A DNA stretch of 64,000 nucleotides from Hymenopus coronatus (GCA_030762935.1 CM060886.1:33403509-33467508); one strand, 5' to 3'; shown: positions 33,156 to 44,793, counted from the stretch's first letter. Notes: generated from the sequence alone by a model not told the origin. A program made the numbers and translations.

Positions 33156-34843
33156 TAAATATATCCAAGTTACTCTTCAGCAGTTCTACGTTATTTTGGG
33201 AAAGACTAAGTGCCCTCCCTCTCAATGACTAGAATTTTGCTAGGAAAAGTGCTCACTTTATAGTAAATGGGGAAAAATGTGGTTAGTACCAAGGTATATA
33301 TCGCGTTCCATTATGGGCTACGCTTTATACTCGAGGGTATCCGTAAAATAAATTTAAAATAACCAGAGCTAAGAAGTGTGTACCAATGTCCTTATGCAGA
33401 GTAAGGGCAGCCAAGCTTGGGAATACCATGCGGCGGTACTTGTGCGAACAAAGGTCTGAGACCGTTAATTAGCTTCCCTATCAAAATTATTATTAGTTAT
33501 GAAGTATTTATCAATGTAAAGCTAAAAGAGTATAAATGTATGTATTTAACTGAGAAAATTCAGCTGGAGAAGAAAGCTGACGCCAAGAGAGTCAAAGGGG
33601 ATGAGAAGAGCTTTTGTTAGAAATGTCTCTATGTCCAGTCACGTATAATCGAGTTACAACGGGGGTGAACAGTAAAATTCGGAAGACGGTAGTTCTTCAT
33701 TGTACAAGGCATGTCACGTGAGGTTTGCATTGCACCCTGGGATAAGGAAATTGACTCTTGGGAAATATTTATGTCCAACCAGAAAGAGGCCGCAATGACG
33801 GTAGTTTTTGTATATAAAGAGCCCAAGAAGGCACATCGTGACCTGTCCGTTGCGAGCTGTCTGTCGCTGTTATGCTGTCGGTCGTCGGGCTGAACTTAAC
33901 TTCTTCACACAAAATTAGACACGAGTTTAAAGTCAGTGACGCGTACTATTGTATGTAGTATAACGCAGAAATAAGGAAGATGAAGGGACTCTAATTACGT
34001 GTAATCAGCCAACTGTTAGAATTCGTAACAGGTGTACAAGTTAGCATTTATTGAAAAGCAAATGTGCTCATCTCGCTTCTCCTAGTAAGGAATACGTTCA
34101 AATAACATCTTAGTTATGCTTCAAAATTAATTTGTTTTACAACCACAGTGAATTTTATAGCAGTGTACATATTAATGTTCTTATTTAGAAACTGATGGCA
34201 GTTGTAGTATATAAACTATTCAAAGGTCTAGTAACAAAACAGCTTCACAGAATATATCATTGATTTGAAATGTATTCAAAGAGTTAACCTACAACTATCA
34301 CACTGTTACAGTCCGGAGGTGTGGAGCTGATCTGAATCTGCGTGGCATGTAGAAGAACTGTCAAAACGGATCTACTAATTCACGAGCATCCTACCTGAAA
34401 TAAAGATGAAAATGAAAAGAGTGCAGGGTTCAGTGTTAACTATCACATACAAGCTTCACTTGTAGATCCCAACAAATGCTATTTACTTGGCAATACTTAA
34501 TACATCAATACAACGTAGAATAAGTCTTCAGAAGTGCATATAGCTTTCAGTAATACAGCTGCACATTAGTAATGATTTAGTCTAACTTCTGTTTTCGTTT
34601 TTACCTGGTAAATAATAGTCACCCTTATATATTAATAATTTGTATGTTGTACATAATTAATGATCTAAATAGGTATGCTTATACCAATGACTCATAAGTC
34701 ATTTTTTTTTTCCTCTAGAAACACTACTGTTTACTTGACAACAGGTTTGTTTACCTCTCCCCCCTGCGTTCTTATCAATGATTTGTTTTGGTGCGCCAAG
34801 ATGGTCCGTTGGCGAACGGTACGAATTTCCTAGCCCACGTAAC
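33156..34843. other. Longest low-repeat stretch, unrecognised
   Basis: About 1.7 kb without HINE-like or SINE blocks. TATATAAAGAG at 33812-33822 is a good TATA-box match, and the sequence downstream is GC-richer (33840-33900), so a promoter is conceivable. No downstream coding exon could be tied to it. Small frames (33417-33620 and 33711-33893) are not recognisable proteins. Confidence 0.3.
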
Positions 34844-35019
34844 ATAATAACTCTAGGGCATGACAGGTCACAAGGAACCTTGGCCTACCGCCCGGCCGCT
34901 ACGTCCCCCATCGATGTCCATGACAGCGCCTCAATCCCTCCTGGCCGGTTAATGCGGTCCTCTCGATCTGTACCCGTAGCACCTCCCCCCAGGGACCTCA
35001 TGTGGCTGAGTGCACCCCG
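34844..35019 (-). mobile_element. SINE2 fragment, 5'-truncated
   Basis: The plus strand reads the reverse complement of the SINE2 3' half ('ataataactcta...catgacagg...aaggaaccttggc...gagtgcacccc'), matching 58016-58319 and 42070-42365. The tRNA head is missing. Confidence 0.7.
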
Positions 35020-35030
35020 AAATAATTTAA

Positions 35031-35208
35031 TTTTGATGTGTTATATTCACATAATTCTTGAAAAAATATTCTTAAACATGTGTATCCTTTAAAATACTTG
35101 TCGCCCTCCAGGTGTAATGGTTAACATGATAGCTTCATATACCCATATTTTTTGTAAAAATTAGAATTAGAATTCTACATTTACTACGCACACTGTACAG
35201 AAAGTAAA
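35031..35208 (-). mobile_element. Degraded HINE-like copy reduced to its two ends
   Basis: A 3' end-like TTTTGATGTGTTATATTCACAT at 35031 and a 5' end-like ACTGTACAGAAAGTAAAAAT at 35190 bracket unrelated AT-rich sequence. This is a weak call based on terminal motifs only. Confidence 0.35.
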
Positions 35209-35970
35209 AATATTAATCTTCACTCTACTACACCTTAAAAACTGCTGAAAGCTGAATGTCTCGAAAGTAATTTCTGCACAATTCTGATGTACTATTTTGG
35301 TACAACAATAATATTAAAATTATTTTAATTACACAAGTGAGGAGACCTCTACACAATACGTTCACTTACTGCGTTGCATCAACAAGGTTATTTACATTTC
35401 AGCGTTTTAAGCATAACATGGCTTATTTACTATTCATGGAAGTAAAACATTGTTAGTGCGTTTTCCATTTGAACATCATGCTTGGTCTGAGAGTAGCATG
35501 TGGTCGATATTCTTCTGCTAATTAAAACGGAAGTAGAAATGAATGACAAATATAAACACTCCTCATTAGAAGATCTGCATCAAAGCATTTCAATTTGCAA
35601 ACAGAGTCATTCCTATAAAAACTCCATTCAATATATTTTCTGCGAATATCATATCTGATTTGTGCCAAACTGTATGCCAGTAGTTACTCATATTTTTAGT
35701 TAACAGCACTGTCAATTACCAGGAAGCACCGCCGGTGTGCCGGAATTTTATCCCGTAGTAACTCTTATATATAATTTTAATTGTTTTCTCACGAAACCGC
35801 GTGTAGGACTATTTAGCTGAAAAGCAAAATAGATTTATACATTTCCTCTTTTAGAAAATTATGGTTCTAAGTGAGTCATTTATTTAGTTAACCATCTGAC
35901 CCTATCTATGGTTTGCCAAAAGACACAGAATACTTCAAAACATACAAATAACATGGAAAGCAAACTTGAA
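35209..35970. other. Unrecognised AT-rich spacer
   Basis: No repeat or gene recognised. Confidence 0.4.
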
Positions 35971-36092
35971 ATAATAATAATAATAATAATTGGATAGGTA
36001 GAGTCAGACTGAAAAATTAAATGCTATAGCTGAGATTTGAACCATGGATCTCCCGGTCTCTAGCCGGTGCTCTACCACTGAGCTACCATGGC
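35971..36092 (-). mobile_element. tRNA-derived SINE (SINE3) with ATT-rich tail
   Basis: On the minus strand: GCCATGGTAGCTCAGTGGTAG (A-box side), then a B-box-like GGTTCAAATC, then TTTTTCAGTCTGACTCTA and a tail that reads (AAT)n on the plus strand at 35971-35990. The head resembles a tRNA over its full length, but it continues into the SINE body also seen at 1636. Confidence 0.7.
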
Positions 36093-36183
36093 AAAATGCC
36101 ATAGCAGCCTCCAATAGGAGCTGACTAATTCCATGTGACAGTTAAGAGATACGGGACAAAAGTAAATGAAATAGAGTTGTTGG

Positions 36184-36290
36184 TTTTTTTTTTTTTTTTT
36201 TTTTTTTCCATTTATGTAGCCCCCTTCAACATCTAAGGTCATATCCGGGGCTTTCCACTTGAAACAACTCGTTGTCTGTAGGTACTTTTT
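36184..36290 (-). mobile_element. SINE4 body fragment with poly(T)
   Basis: A T run (36186-36208) is followed by 'ccatttatgtagcccccttcaacatct' and 'ggggctttccacttgaaacaact', matching 25203-25300. No tRNA head is attached. Confidence 0.55.
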
Positions 36291-36377
36291 ACATTGGTTT
36301 AAATCAATAGCCTAGTCTAGATATCCCTAAAAACGATAAACATTTCATTACCAATAAAGCATTTTTAATATTTATGA

Positions 36378-36547
36378 AACTATTCCCTTATTTTGCTTCT
36401 ACATACAAGGAAGGAAGTAATCAAGACAATTTCTACTAATGTTTATCTCAATTATTATAAAGTAGATAGAAGAATAAGCTTTACAACAATTATTTCTGAC
36501 AGAGATGTAAAGAAAGCCATGTGAATGAAACATATCAGATTTTTTTA
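36378..36547 (+). mobile_element. HINE-like 3' end fragment
   Basis: It runs from 'actattcccttattttgcttctac' to AAAGCCATGTGAATGAAACATATCAGA. Confidence 0.75.
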
Positions 36548-37116
36548 TCTTTAATCACAGTCCAAATATCATTTCTGAAACTAGCCCACAGAGTTTTCTT
36601 CGCATTTAAATGTTTATATCGGTGTGAACTCTCGATTTCACTATTTATCATAAAACTTTATTGTCACCTATAAGCCACAGTACAGAAGCTTTATATTGTA
36701 TCCCCTTAGAGAATTTCAGAGTGGACGGTAAGTGTTTTAATAATAAAACGAGTTTTACAATTTGGTCAATTGAGAAGATGAAAGGCTTGAAAACAAATAG
36801 TGCTCAAAATTCAAACCGTGACAGCCCCTTTGAAGGTTTCTGTATTGCCATTTTAATTTATCAAGTATTAAACGCGTTTAAACGTGAGAAATAATACAAT
36901 AAGCCTATATTCCATGCTCACAAAGTGACGAGAAAGTGAAACAATTTAATAATCCTTTGTGGACACAAACAGAACGACAAAGAGAAGTAAAATGTATAAC
37001 TGCCTTTATTGAACAGCGAGTTTTAATTACGAATGGACCCTAGATCAACGACAAAAGGAGCACAATGTGCAAGTCATTTTGGACTTGAATGTGTAGTAGT
37101 TGCTTATTTTACAGCT
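36548..37116. other. Unrecognised spacer
   Basis: A 77-codon frame at 36661-36894 contains a donor-like CGGTAAGTG at 36726, so it may be fortuitous or exon-flanking. No family was recognised. Confidence 0.35.
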
Positions 37117-37619
37117 TTTACTTTCTCTACACGTACTATGTACATAGGGTATAGAGAAGGTATTGCATTCCAACCAAAAATTCGATACTGAGATTTCACC
37201 GAAAATACATGTTATGCGAGCCCTGAATATAAAAAAAGCATTTTTCTAAAAATGTCCGTGTATGTGTGTCTCTGGGCAGCATAGTTCAAAAACGAAAAGT
37301 CCGTTAAATACCAAACTTCGTATTTAAGTTCAGTATCTCCCAAGGATGCGACATGAAGATTTTCAAGACAATCCCCCCAACTCCAACTATAATTTACATG
37401 GAAAAAATTTCGAAAATTTTGATTTTCTCAAAAATTGCTAACGATTTTGATTAAAATATCCTATATTAAAGATATTTACCTCACAACTAAAATGTATATC
37501 TTGAAAAAAAATTACTCCTGGATGACCTTTGTAAAACTTTTAAAACGTTAAAATTAGAAAAACTTGCTACACAAAAATGTAGATCTTGTAACAGCACCCG
37601 ATTTAGGTCATATACATCT
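37117..37619 (+). mobile_element. HINE-like element, 5' portion, truncated by next copy
   Basis: It starts TTTTACTTTCTCTACACGTACTATG and stops at 'gtcatatacatctt', the T-rich block where the next element begins. Its missing 3' part is not found beyond the next copy. Confidence 0.8.
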
Positions 37620-38463
37620 TTAATTTCTCTACACGTAGTATGTGTATAGTGTATACAGAAGGTATTGTAATGCACACAAAAATTCGATACCGAGATTTCA
37701 CCGGAAATACATGTTTTGGGTCCCCCTGAATAAAAAAAAACATTTTTGAAAAAGGGCCCGTGTGTGTTTGTGGACAGCATATCTAAGAAAAGACAATTTA
37801 ATACCAAACCTGCTATTTAAGTTTAGTAAATTCCAAGGATGCGACACGAAGATTTTCAAGAAAATTCCCCACCCCAAACTACCCTTTGTGAAGTTTTTTC
37901 GAAAATATTGATTTTCTAAAAAATGGCTGGTAACAATTTTGATTAAAATCACTTATATTTAATATATTTACATGATAAATAAAATGTATATCTTGAATTT
38001 TCTGGAAATAGCCTCTGAAGACTACTTTATTCTGGGTTAAATTTATAAAATGTTGTATAACTGGTAAACAGTAAAAGATGCACAAAAATATATTACACAA
38101 AAAGTGTAGATCACAACGAAACACGCAATTTATGTCATAGACTTTTTTTTCGTAGAGTTGGCCGTTTTGGAGATATTCCTTGTTATTGATTTCAGTTTTA
38201 AAAAGCCTAATTTTCTCATACAGGAATTTGTCAACTCCTGTCCGTACAAACAAAGGAACATCAGTCACATAACAGCCAGCTTTTGTCAATCACTTTAACC
38301 TATGGTACCCCCTTATTTCGCTTCTACTTACAAGAAAACAAGTAATAAGACTCTTTCTGCTAATGTTTCTCTATTAGCATGAAGTAAATAGAAGCATAAT
38401 CTTTTTAACAATAATTTGTTGCAGAGATGTAGAGAAAGTCATGTGAATTGAACACATAAGATT
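37620..38463 (+). mobile_element. HINE-like element, full length
   Basis: It runs from TTTAATTTCTCTACACGTAG to CATGTGAATTGAACACATAAGA, joined head to tail to the preceding copy. The GT tract is minimal. Confidence 0.85.
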
Positions 38464-39032
38464 TCTTGTACTTGCATCACATTATTGTCTGCTGAATTCT
38501 TTTGAGTTGTCGTAGAGCAGAAAAGCAGAATAAAATGTATTCTGTGAGTGAGCAGACTGTGTAGATGGCAATGCAGAAACACCAGAATGACCTGCAAGCA
38601 TAAATGTACCCAGATAAGCAGTTATCTTGTTCAAGAACATTTTCACGAATTTACTAATGCTTTAAGAGCGTTCTGGAAGTTCAGTTGCAGTTAAAGACAA
38701 AAGGAACTAATGAAGGTATACGGTTAGAGTTTAATATTTTAGTTTGAATTAAGAATCCCAAAGAAACAAAGAAAAACATATTTAAAGCATGGTTAAATAA
38801 CGAATAGAACTACGTTGCCATACATCCTATTCCATTTCCATCCAAGAAGGGAAAAGGCGTAGGGTGTGAGCAGAAAAACAGTGGAGCAACCAATTTGATG
38901 ATTAGTTTGGAGCTGAAATGGGCTAATTGGAACCCAACCATAGAGCTGCAGCGATAATGTAACAATATTTTAGATTTGATTTTGATTGCTGCACCAGTTT
39001 GTAATATTATTTTATTAGAATAATCAGAGGCT
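38464..39032. other. Unrecognised spacer
   Basis: No repeat or gene recognised up to the hairpin at 39033. Confidence 0.4.
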
Positions 39033-39129
39033 AATTCAAAATCTTCTCGGGCTTCTAGCCAGGTAAAAACTTGGCTTGACACCTAAGCCAAGTTTTTACC
39101 TGGCTAGAAGCCCGAGAAGATTTTGAATT
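39033..39129. repeat. Perfect inverted repeat, 45-bp arms, 7-nt loop
   Basis: Arms 39033-39077 and 39085-39129 are exact reverse complements. Each arm is the unit AAGCCAAGTTTTTACC...GAAGATTTTGAATT found beside hammerhead-like motif 1 at 22443-22487, here folded back on itself. The right side continues 'aacacgtcgccaggaaagctt', also as at 22488, so this is a PLE-derived inverted duplication. Confidence 0.9.
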
Positions 39130-39166
39130 AACACGTCGCCAGGAAAGCTTCAGTTCTTATTTTAAT

Positions 39167-40440
39167 CAGAGGCTGTCCCAAAAGTATCCGATCTGACGTA
39201 CAGATAGTAGTTGTTGTTTCAAACAATAATGGTAAACACTGCAATCTTAGAGAGCTTAAGTTAGACGATTTTACATTGTTTAGCATTTGTTTGGCAACCA
39301 TCATTAGTGAGTGCTCTCAGCGAATTTGTAAACATGGATAATCTGGTCATCGTTATGTGATGCAATACTTTCATTTGAAAGGTCTTAGTTCAGCTAATAT
39401 TAAAGCTGAGCTAGATTTTACTTTGGGGGAGTCTGCTCCTTCGTTTACAACAGTGAAATATTGGGTGGAACACATCTAAACACAGCTGTACGAGCTGCCA
39501 AATGCAATTGTCGACCAAATGAGGTTACCAGTCCATAAATTGTAAAGAAAATCCATAAAATGGTATTGGATGACCGTCGACTAAAAGTGCGCGAGCTAGC
39601 AGACATTGCAGGCATTTCAAAAAGTTCTGTACATCGCATACTGCCTGAAAATTTGCATATGAGAAACTTGTAAGCAAGCTGGGTGTCGCGTTTGCTCACA
39701 AAAACAGCGTCGTGAGGATGTTTCAGTCGAGTGTTTGGCAATGTTTCGCCTCAATAAAGCTTAGTTTTTACGTCGATTGATATCAATGGATGAAACCTGT
39801 ATCAATCACTGCACATCTGAAACTAAGGAACAATTTAAACAGTGGATTCGAAGGGGAGAATCATCTCCAAAGAAGGCGAAGACAGTTCCATCTGCAATCA
39901 AGGCCATGGCGTCAGTTTTCTGGGACGCACGTGGGATAATTTCATTGATTATCCTACAAAAGGAAAAGTAATCATGGTGAATATTATGGGAACTTGTTAC
40001 AGCGTTTGAGTGATTAAATCGAGCAAAAACGGACGGATTTAGCGAACAACAAGTTTTCGTTTCATCAAGACAATGCACCAGTTCACATGTCCATTATTGC
40101 CATGGTCAAATCAATGAGTTCAAGTTCGAGTTGCTTCCTCATGCAACCTACTCACCAGATTTAGGCCCCTCTGATTATTTTCTGTTTCCAAACTTGAAGA
40201 AATGACTTGATGGTTGAAAATTTGTCAATAATAAAGACGTGGAGTCCGCAGTTGATGGATATTTTGACGACGTCGATAGTTCTCCTTATAAACAAGATAT
40301 CGAGCTTGTGAACATCGCTGGGAAAAGTGCATCGAGCTGAAAGGAGACTTTGTAGAGAAGTAAAAATATGTTTTTCACCATTTTTTTCTTTTCTTTTTAT
40401 GCTTTCTGTGTTAGATCGGGTACTTCTGGAACAACCCTCG
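39167..40440 (+). mobile_element. Mariner element (irritans-like), inactive
   Basis: Terminal inverted repeats at 39167-39193 and 40414-40440 share TGT-CCA-AAGTA-CCGATC with few mismatches. The right flank has TA, the left AT, so a mutated TA duplication is likely. The length of about 1.27 kb is typical of mariner. The interior encodes a broken transposase (next entry). Confidence 0.85.
39336..40340 (+). pseudogene. Mariner transposase pseudogene
   Basis: In shifting frames one reads the N-terminal helix-turn-helix region (Y-F-H-L-K-G-L-S and I-K-A-E-L), a linker with L-K-V-R-E-L-A-D-I and S-V-H-R-I-L, then D-E-T at about 39787 (first catalytic Asp). K-E-Q-F-K-Q-W and P-K-K-A-K-T-V-P-S follow, then F-H-Q-D-N-A-P-V-H at about 40062 (second Asp). 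Parts of Y-S-P-D-L-x-P-S-D-Y-x-x-F, the third catalytic region, are present but disrupted. The C-terminal H-R-W-x-K-C-I-E-L-K-G-D is recognisable. Multiple stops and frameshifts make it non-functional. The order and spacing are those of DD34D mariner transposases that cut and paste at TA. Confidence 0.85.
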
Positions 40441-41030
40441 TAGCTATTTTACCTCGGCTTAACTTTCGTTGATCTCTCTAGAGCGGTATCCGAGATAATA
40501 TTTTCAAGTTGTATATTCATTAAAAATAATAACAAGGAGTGTTATGTTTCTTTTGAATCACTGTATTTAAAAAAAAAACTTAAAACAACCGTTGACTGTT
40601 ATAAATATATATAAACATTGATAATGTGCTCCCGGCGCGAATACTTATAGTGGGTGTCTCACGGGGATGACGCCAACTGTGATCATCCCACAATGCTTTT
40701 ACCCATAATTCCATGTTTCATAGGCATTTTTAAAGTATTAGCTTTTCCTTCGGTTACATAGTTGTTATAAATATTTAGGGTGTGTCTGCCTTCCAACAAG
40801 GTAACACTAAATTACACATTTTCCAAAGAAATTAGATTAACAATTGTTAATGAAGTTTTAACTTATTTCTTCGTTCACCCACGCATTTTGGCGCCTTTAC
40901 CATGGCGATAGCTAAATATTTTACATGCCTTTCATAATTTTCAAAATACGTACTCTATTTATATTAACATCAATTATTACAGAACATATTCTAAATGTAT
41001 TAAGACTGTGAGCCGTTACAGATATACCGT
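40441..41030. other. Unrecognised spacer
   Basis: No repeat or gene recognised between the mariner and the microsatellite. Confidence 0.4.
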
Positions 41031-41090
41031 ATGGATGGATGGATGGAGGGAGGGAGGGAGGGAGGGATGGAGGGATGGATGGATGGATGG
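41031..41090. repeat. (GGAT/GGAG)n tetranucleotide microsatellite
   Basis: Sixty bases of ATGG and AGGG units in blocks, with a purine-rich strand. Confidence 0.95.
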
Positions 41091-41499
41091 TGTATTTATT
41101 TCACTTCAATCAATACATGTTTTAATTCACCGCTACAATTCTGTAATACTTAAATTCTATCCCTACACTTCACTTTTTACATCTTGAAATTAGAAATAAG
41201 GAATAGAAAGAAATATGGATTGGTAAAAGGAAGAAGTAAATAGAACCTTATAGCTAGGTAACCATGGCGTTGGATGCTATGAGTCCTCAGAAATGCAGCA
41301 ATTCAGTGAAGTGAAAAAATGAGAGAGATGCCTCAGATTGTTGCGTATCACACATCGCCAGCTAGTTATTGGAACAAGGAAATTTTAATTAAAACTAACG
41401 TACTCTGCTCCAGTACTTACAAGCAGCGAATGGATCAGATACTGTTGAGAGCAGACGGACTTCGTATCAGAGAGAGATCAGTGTGTATGTGTATGTGAT
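41091..41499. other. Unrecognised spacer
   Basis: No repeat or gene recognised. Confidence 0.4.
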
Positions 41500-41606
41500 C
41501 TCCCGGTCCATATGTTGCTTTGTCCACCACAAATTCCAGGGATTGAACAGGGCGATCTTGTCAAGAGGCGGGCGCTTGAACTAATCTACAGCGCCGCCTA
41601 AAATTA
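41500..41606 (-). mobile_element. tRNA-like SINE head
   Basis: The minus strand reads GGCGGCGCTGTAGATTAG, then GTTCAAGCGCC and CTGTTCAATCCCTGG (B-box-like). It is a plausible tRNA-derived head, with no second copy in the window. Confidence 0.4.
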
Positions 41607-41765
41607 ATACGATATTGAGTTACATTGAAGCATAATTTTAATACATATTTGTGGAGATTCTCTGAATTCCCTTACAGCTTACGGATTTTCATTACAAGAA
41701 TTTTAAAAAATATATTGTTATTCCACAGTCTGAGACTAATTTTCAGGGTTATAAAATCTGATATT

Positions 41766-42365
41766 GGTCGTCTCCTTAGCGCAGTGGTAGCGCGGCTGCT
41801 TGCCAAATGGGAGACCTGGGATCGATTCCCGGTACCGGCGTTGGGATTTTTCCTCCACTGAGAGACCTGGACCGGGGTGTACTCAGCCTCGTGAGATCCT
41901 TGGGGTGGGGCAACTAAGGAGCTACTTGATGGAAAAGTAGTGGCTCCAGGTCGAGATGGACTCGAGGCGCTGACCCCGTCACCCACCAATACTGCCCCCC
42001 CCCCATCTATGATGCCTGTCTTGGGCCGAGATGGAGGACCCCTCGTGGGCTCTTGCGCAGGGGTTGAATTTTAGGGTCATCTCCTTAGCGCGATGGTAGC
42101 GCAGATGCTTGCCAATCGGGAGATCTGGGTTCGATTCCCAGTACCGCCGTGAGACTTGGATGGGGGTGCACTCAGCCTCGTGCGGTCCCTAGGGGGCCAA
42201 TTGAGGAGCAACTTGATGGAGCAGTAGTGGCTCCAGGGCATGAGGATCGCAATAACCGGCCGGGGGTTCGAGGTGCTGACCACGTCTTACCCTTCAATAC
42301 TGCACCCCATCCATGACAGACGGTAGGTCAAGGTTCCTTTTAAGCTGTCGTGCCATAGAGTTATT
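41766..42365 (+). mobile_element. Dimeric tRNA-derived SINE (SINE2) with 13-bp target-site duplications
   Basis: Two tRNA-headed monomers lie in direct tandem (about 41766-42072 and 42073-42365). Each begins GTC(G/A)TCTCCTTAGCGC, with B-box GATCGATTCCC or GTTCGATTCCC, then 'cactcagcctcgtg' and 'cttgatgga...agtagtggctccagg'. AAAATCTGATATT occurs immediately before (41753-41765) and after (42366-42378) the pair, so the dimer inserted as one unit. The anticodon-loop region of the first head (TTGCCAA) resembles tRNA-Gly(GCC), which is a tentative source. Confidence 0.85.
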
Positions 42366-42378
42366 AAAATCTGATATT

Positions 42379-43070
42379 CTTTAAAAAAAATATGTTTTAA
42401 AATATCTATATGAGCACTAGATTTCTAACTTGCACGTATTTTGAAAACACTAATTTTTTCTGTAGTTCAGCTACTTAAACACCAAATGCAGTGTTATTAA
42501 ACCTATTTAGTCTGTTTCAAAGACTCAGAGTTCTGAGAGCTTTCCAGTCTTTGTGAATAACAAGTGACATCCGAATCTGCTTAGCAACGTCACTGCTGGT
42601 ATTGTTGCTTTGGCATGTTTATAGATAACATCATCGTGGTTTTCTACGACGTTGAACATTAACTCCTCTCCTTTAAGCGAGTCGCTAATTATGACCCTCT
42701 TGAGGCTTAGGGATGCAGTACAGTCCCTTTGGCAAGGTCAATAATGTGACCTAAACCCAGGAGACTTGGGAACACATGTTGCTGTGATGTACTTCTCCCA
42801 TAGTGAAGCTCAACGAAGATTCGACACCGGATCCAAAATTAGATGCTATCATATGAATATACCAACCAATGAGGGCCACGGAGATAATATATAGTATTTG
42901 TTCAGTGTATTTTATTATATGGGCAGATATTTATGCTTGGAAAGGTACTGAAATCTTCATCCATTTCCAAAGCAAATTTTACAGATGCGGAGCAGTACTG
43001 AAATTGTAAAGTTTTTGAGTTTGGTTTATAGAATGAAGACATATGCGTAAAAACTGTCTAAACTTCACTT
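42379..43070. other. Unrecognised spacer
   Basis: No repeat or gene recognised. Confidence 0.4.
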
Positions 43071-43622
43071 TTTTGCTTTCTCTAGCCCCGTATGTACAAA
43101 TTAAATAGGGATAGAGGACTAATATATTCCACCCAAAAATTCGATGTTGAGATTTCACCGGAAATAAATGTTTTGGAGAACGAAAAAAACATTTTTAGAA
43201 AAAGATCCGTGTGCGTCTGTAGACAACATAACTCAAAAACGAAATCCCGGGGGAAAATGCATATAACATAAATTGTGTAATTTAACTAACTTTTGTGTAG
43301 CAAGTTTTTGTGTGTATCTTACGATTTACCAGTTATGTAAAATTCTGTAAAATTCATTCATAATAAAGATGTCTCCAGAGGCTATTCCCAGAAAATTCAA
43401 AATATGCATTTTATTTGTCTTGTAAACATCTTTAATATACGATATTTTAATCAAAATCGTTGGAGCCAGTTTTGAGAAAATCAAAATTTTTCCATGTAAA
43501 GGTTAGTTGGGAGTTGGGGGGATTTTTTTTTTTTTTAAGATCTTCGTGTCGCAACCTTGAAAGACACCAAACTTAAATACCAAGTTTGGTATATAACGGT
43601 ATAACACATCAGATTTTTTGTC
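43071..43622. mobile_element. Chimeric HINE-like element (plus 5' end, inverted body, plus 3' end)
   Basis: 43071-43244 is a plus-oriented B-type 5' end (CTCTAGCCCCGTATGTACA) with the core to 'aactcaaaaacgaaa'. 43250-43600 is minus-oriented body from 'aaaatgcatataacataaattgtg' to 'ccaagtttggtat'. 43604-43620 is plus-oriented terminal AACACATCAGATTTTTT. An inversion inside one element, or recombination between inverted copies, would explain it. Confidence 0.6.
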
Positions 43623-43849
43623 TCTGTGAGAATGCAAATTTACAAATATTAATAACAATAAGTGAAAGTAGTGATGTATATTAATACAGATATATAACAT
43701 AAATATATAGCAGATTAGGTTTGATTACAGATGTATGCTCTAAGTTTCTGCTTGAACAGCAAAACGTTCCGGCACAATTTATATTTTCTTTTCTGGTCAA
43801 ATTGCGACAATTGGTTACAACACTTTCATTCAAAGAACGCTGACAATAG

Positions 43850-44115
43850 ACCCTACCCATGTTGTCAGTAACAACCGTGGTTTAGGGATTAATGCTAGCC
43901 TCTGGTTCCTGAGTTCGTGGGTTTCAACTTGGTGGAGGACGATGGAACACCCAAAAAATCCGGCTTCTATCGGAAGGAAATAAAGCTGGTGGTCCCGTGT
44001 CAGAGATTAAAGGCACCCGAAGGTATCCGAAGAATAATATAGCGGCTCTAAGCAAAATTAAGTGGTCACACCAATTCAGAATGGAATGCTGAGAACCACA
44101 GCAGTTAAAGAGCGT
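43850..44115 (+). mobile_element. tRNA-derived SINE (SINE5)
   Basis: A tRNA-like 3' half (GAGTTCGTGGGTTTCAACTT as degenerate B-box) is followed by a body ending 'gctgagaaccacagcagttaaagagcgttcataaa'. That end recurs at 55216-55262, supporting a repeat family. Confidence 0.5.
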
Positions 44116-44347
44116 TCATAAATAAAACTCAATTTATATCAGCTCACAAATACATTCTACTGGGATAAGAGAATAATTAACATGACACCATATATCCGTT
44201 CTAATCCACCACAGCCACTTTGTGTCTAGTCCACAGACCGGGTTGTGTGATTCACACAGACTGTCAAGAAATGAATGAGTTGACAATGAGAGGTATTGAA
44301 CAACATGGAATGAAAGTGCTGCTAAGTACAATGTCAGTGGATCCTAA

Positions 44348-44793
44348 GACATTTAAACTTTCTCTACACGTACTATGTACATTGTGTATAGGGAAGGTAT
44401 TGCACTCCACCCAAAAATTCGATAACGAGATTACACCGGAAGTATATGTTTTAGGGTTCCCTGTATCGAAAAAAAAAAGCATTTTCAGAAAAAGGTCCGT
44501 GTGTGTGTGCCTGTGAACACGATAACTCAAAAACGAAAAGTCGGTAAAATACCAAACATGTTATTGAAGTTTAGTATCTCCTAGGGATGCGACACAAAGA
44601 TTTTGTGAAACATTTTCCAACCTCAAACTACCCTTTACATGGATTTTTTTCGAAAATTTTGATTTTTTCAAAAATGGCTCTAACGATTTTGATTAAAATA
44701 TCGTATATCAAAAGTATTTACCTGATAAATAAAATCTATATCTTGATCTTGCTGGGAATAGATTCTCAAGACCTCTTTATTTAGGATGATTTC
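44348..44793 (+). mobile_element. Outer HINE-like element, 5' part (split by insertion)
   Basis: It runs from ACTTTCTCTACACGTACTATG through a short GT tract to 'tatttaggatgattt', then breaks. It resumes at 45705 with 'aattttgcatatctggtaaaccg', the next block of the consensus. Confidence 0.8.

Noticed and set aside
36012..36092. tRNA gene on the minus strand
   Set aside because: The head looks like a tRNA, but it runs directly into a SINE body shared with 1636-1738, and no terminator-like T run follows the acceptor end.
36661..36894. Host exon with donor CGGTAAGTG
   Set aside because: A lone donor-like match without a convincing acceptor, reading-frame signature or recognised protein is not enough.
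41775..41850. tRNA-Gly gene
   Set aside because: It is the head of SINE2, present three times with diverged stems and followed by a common body.
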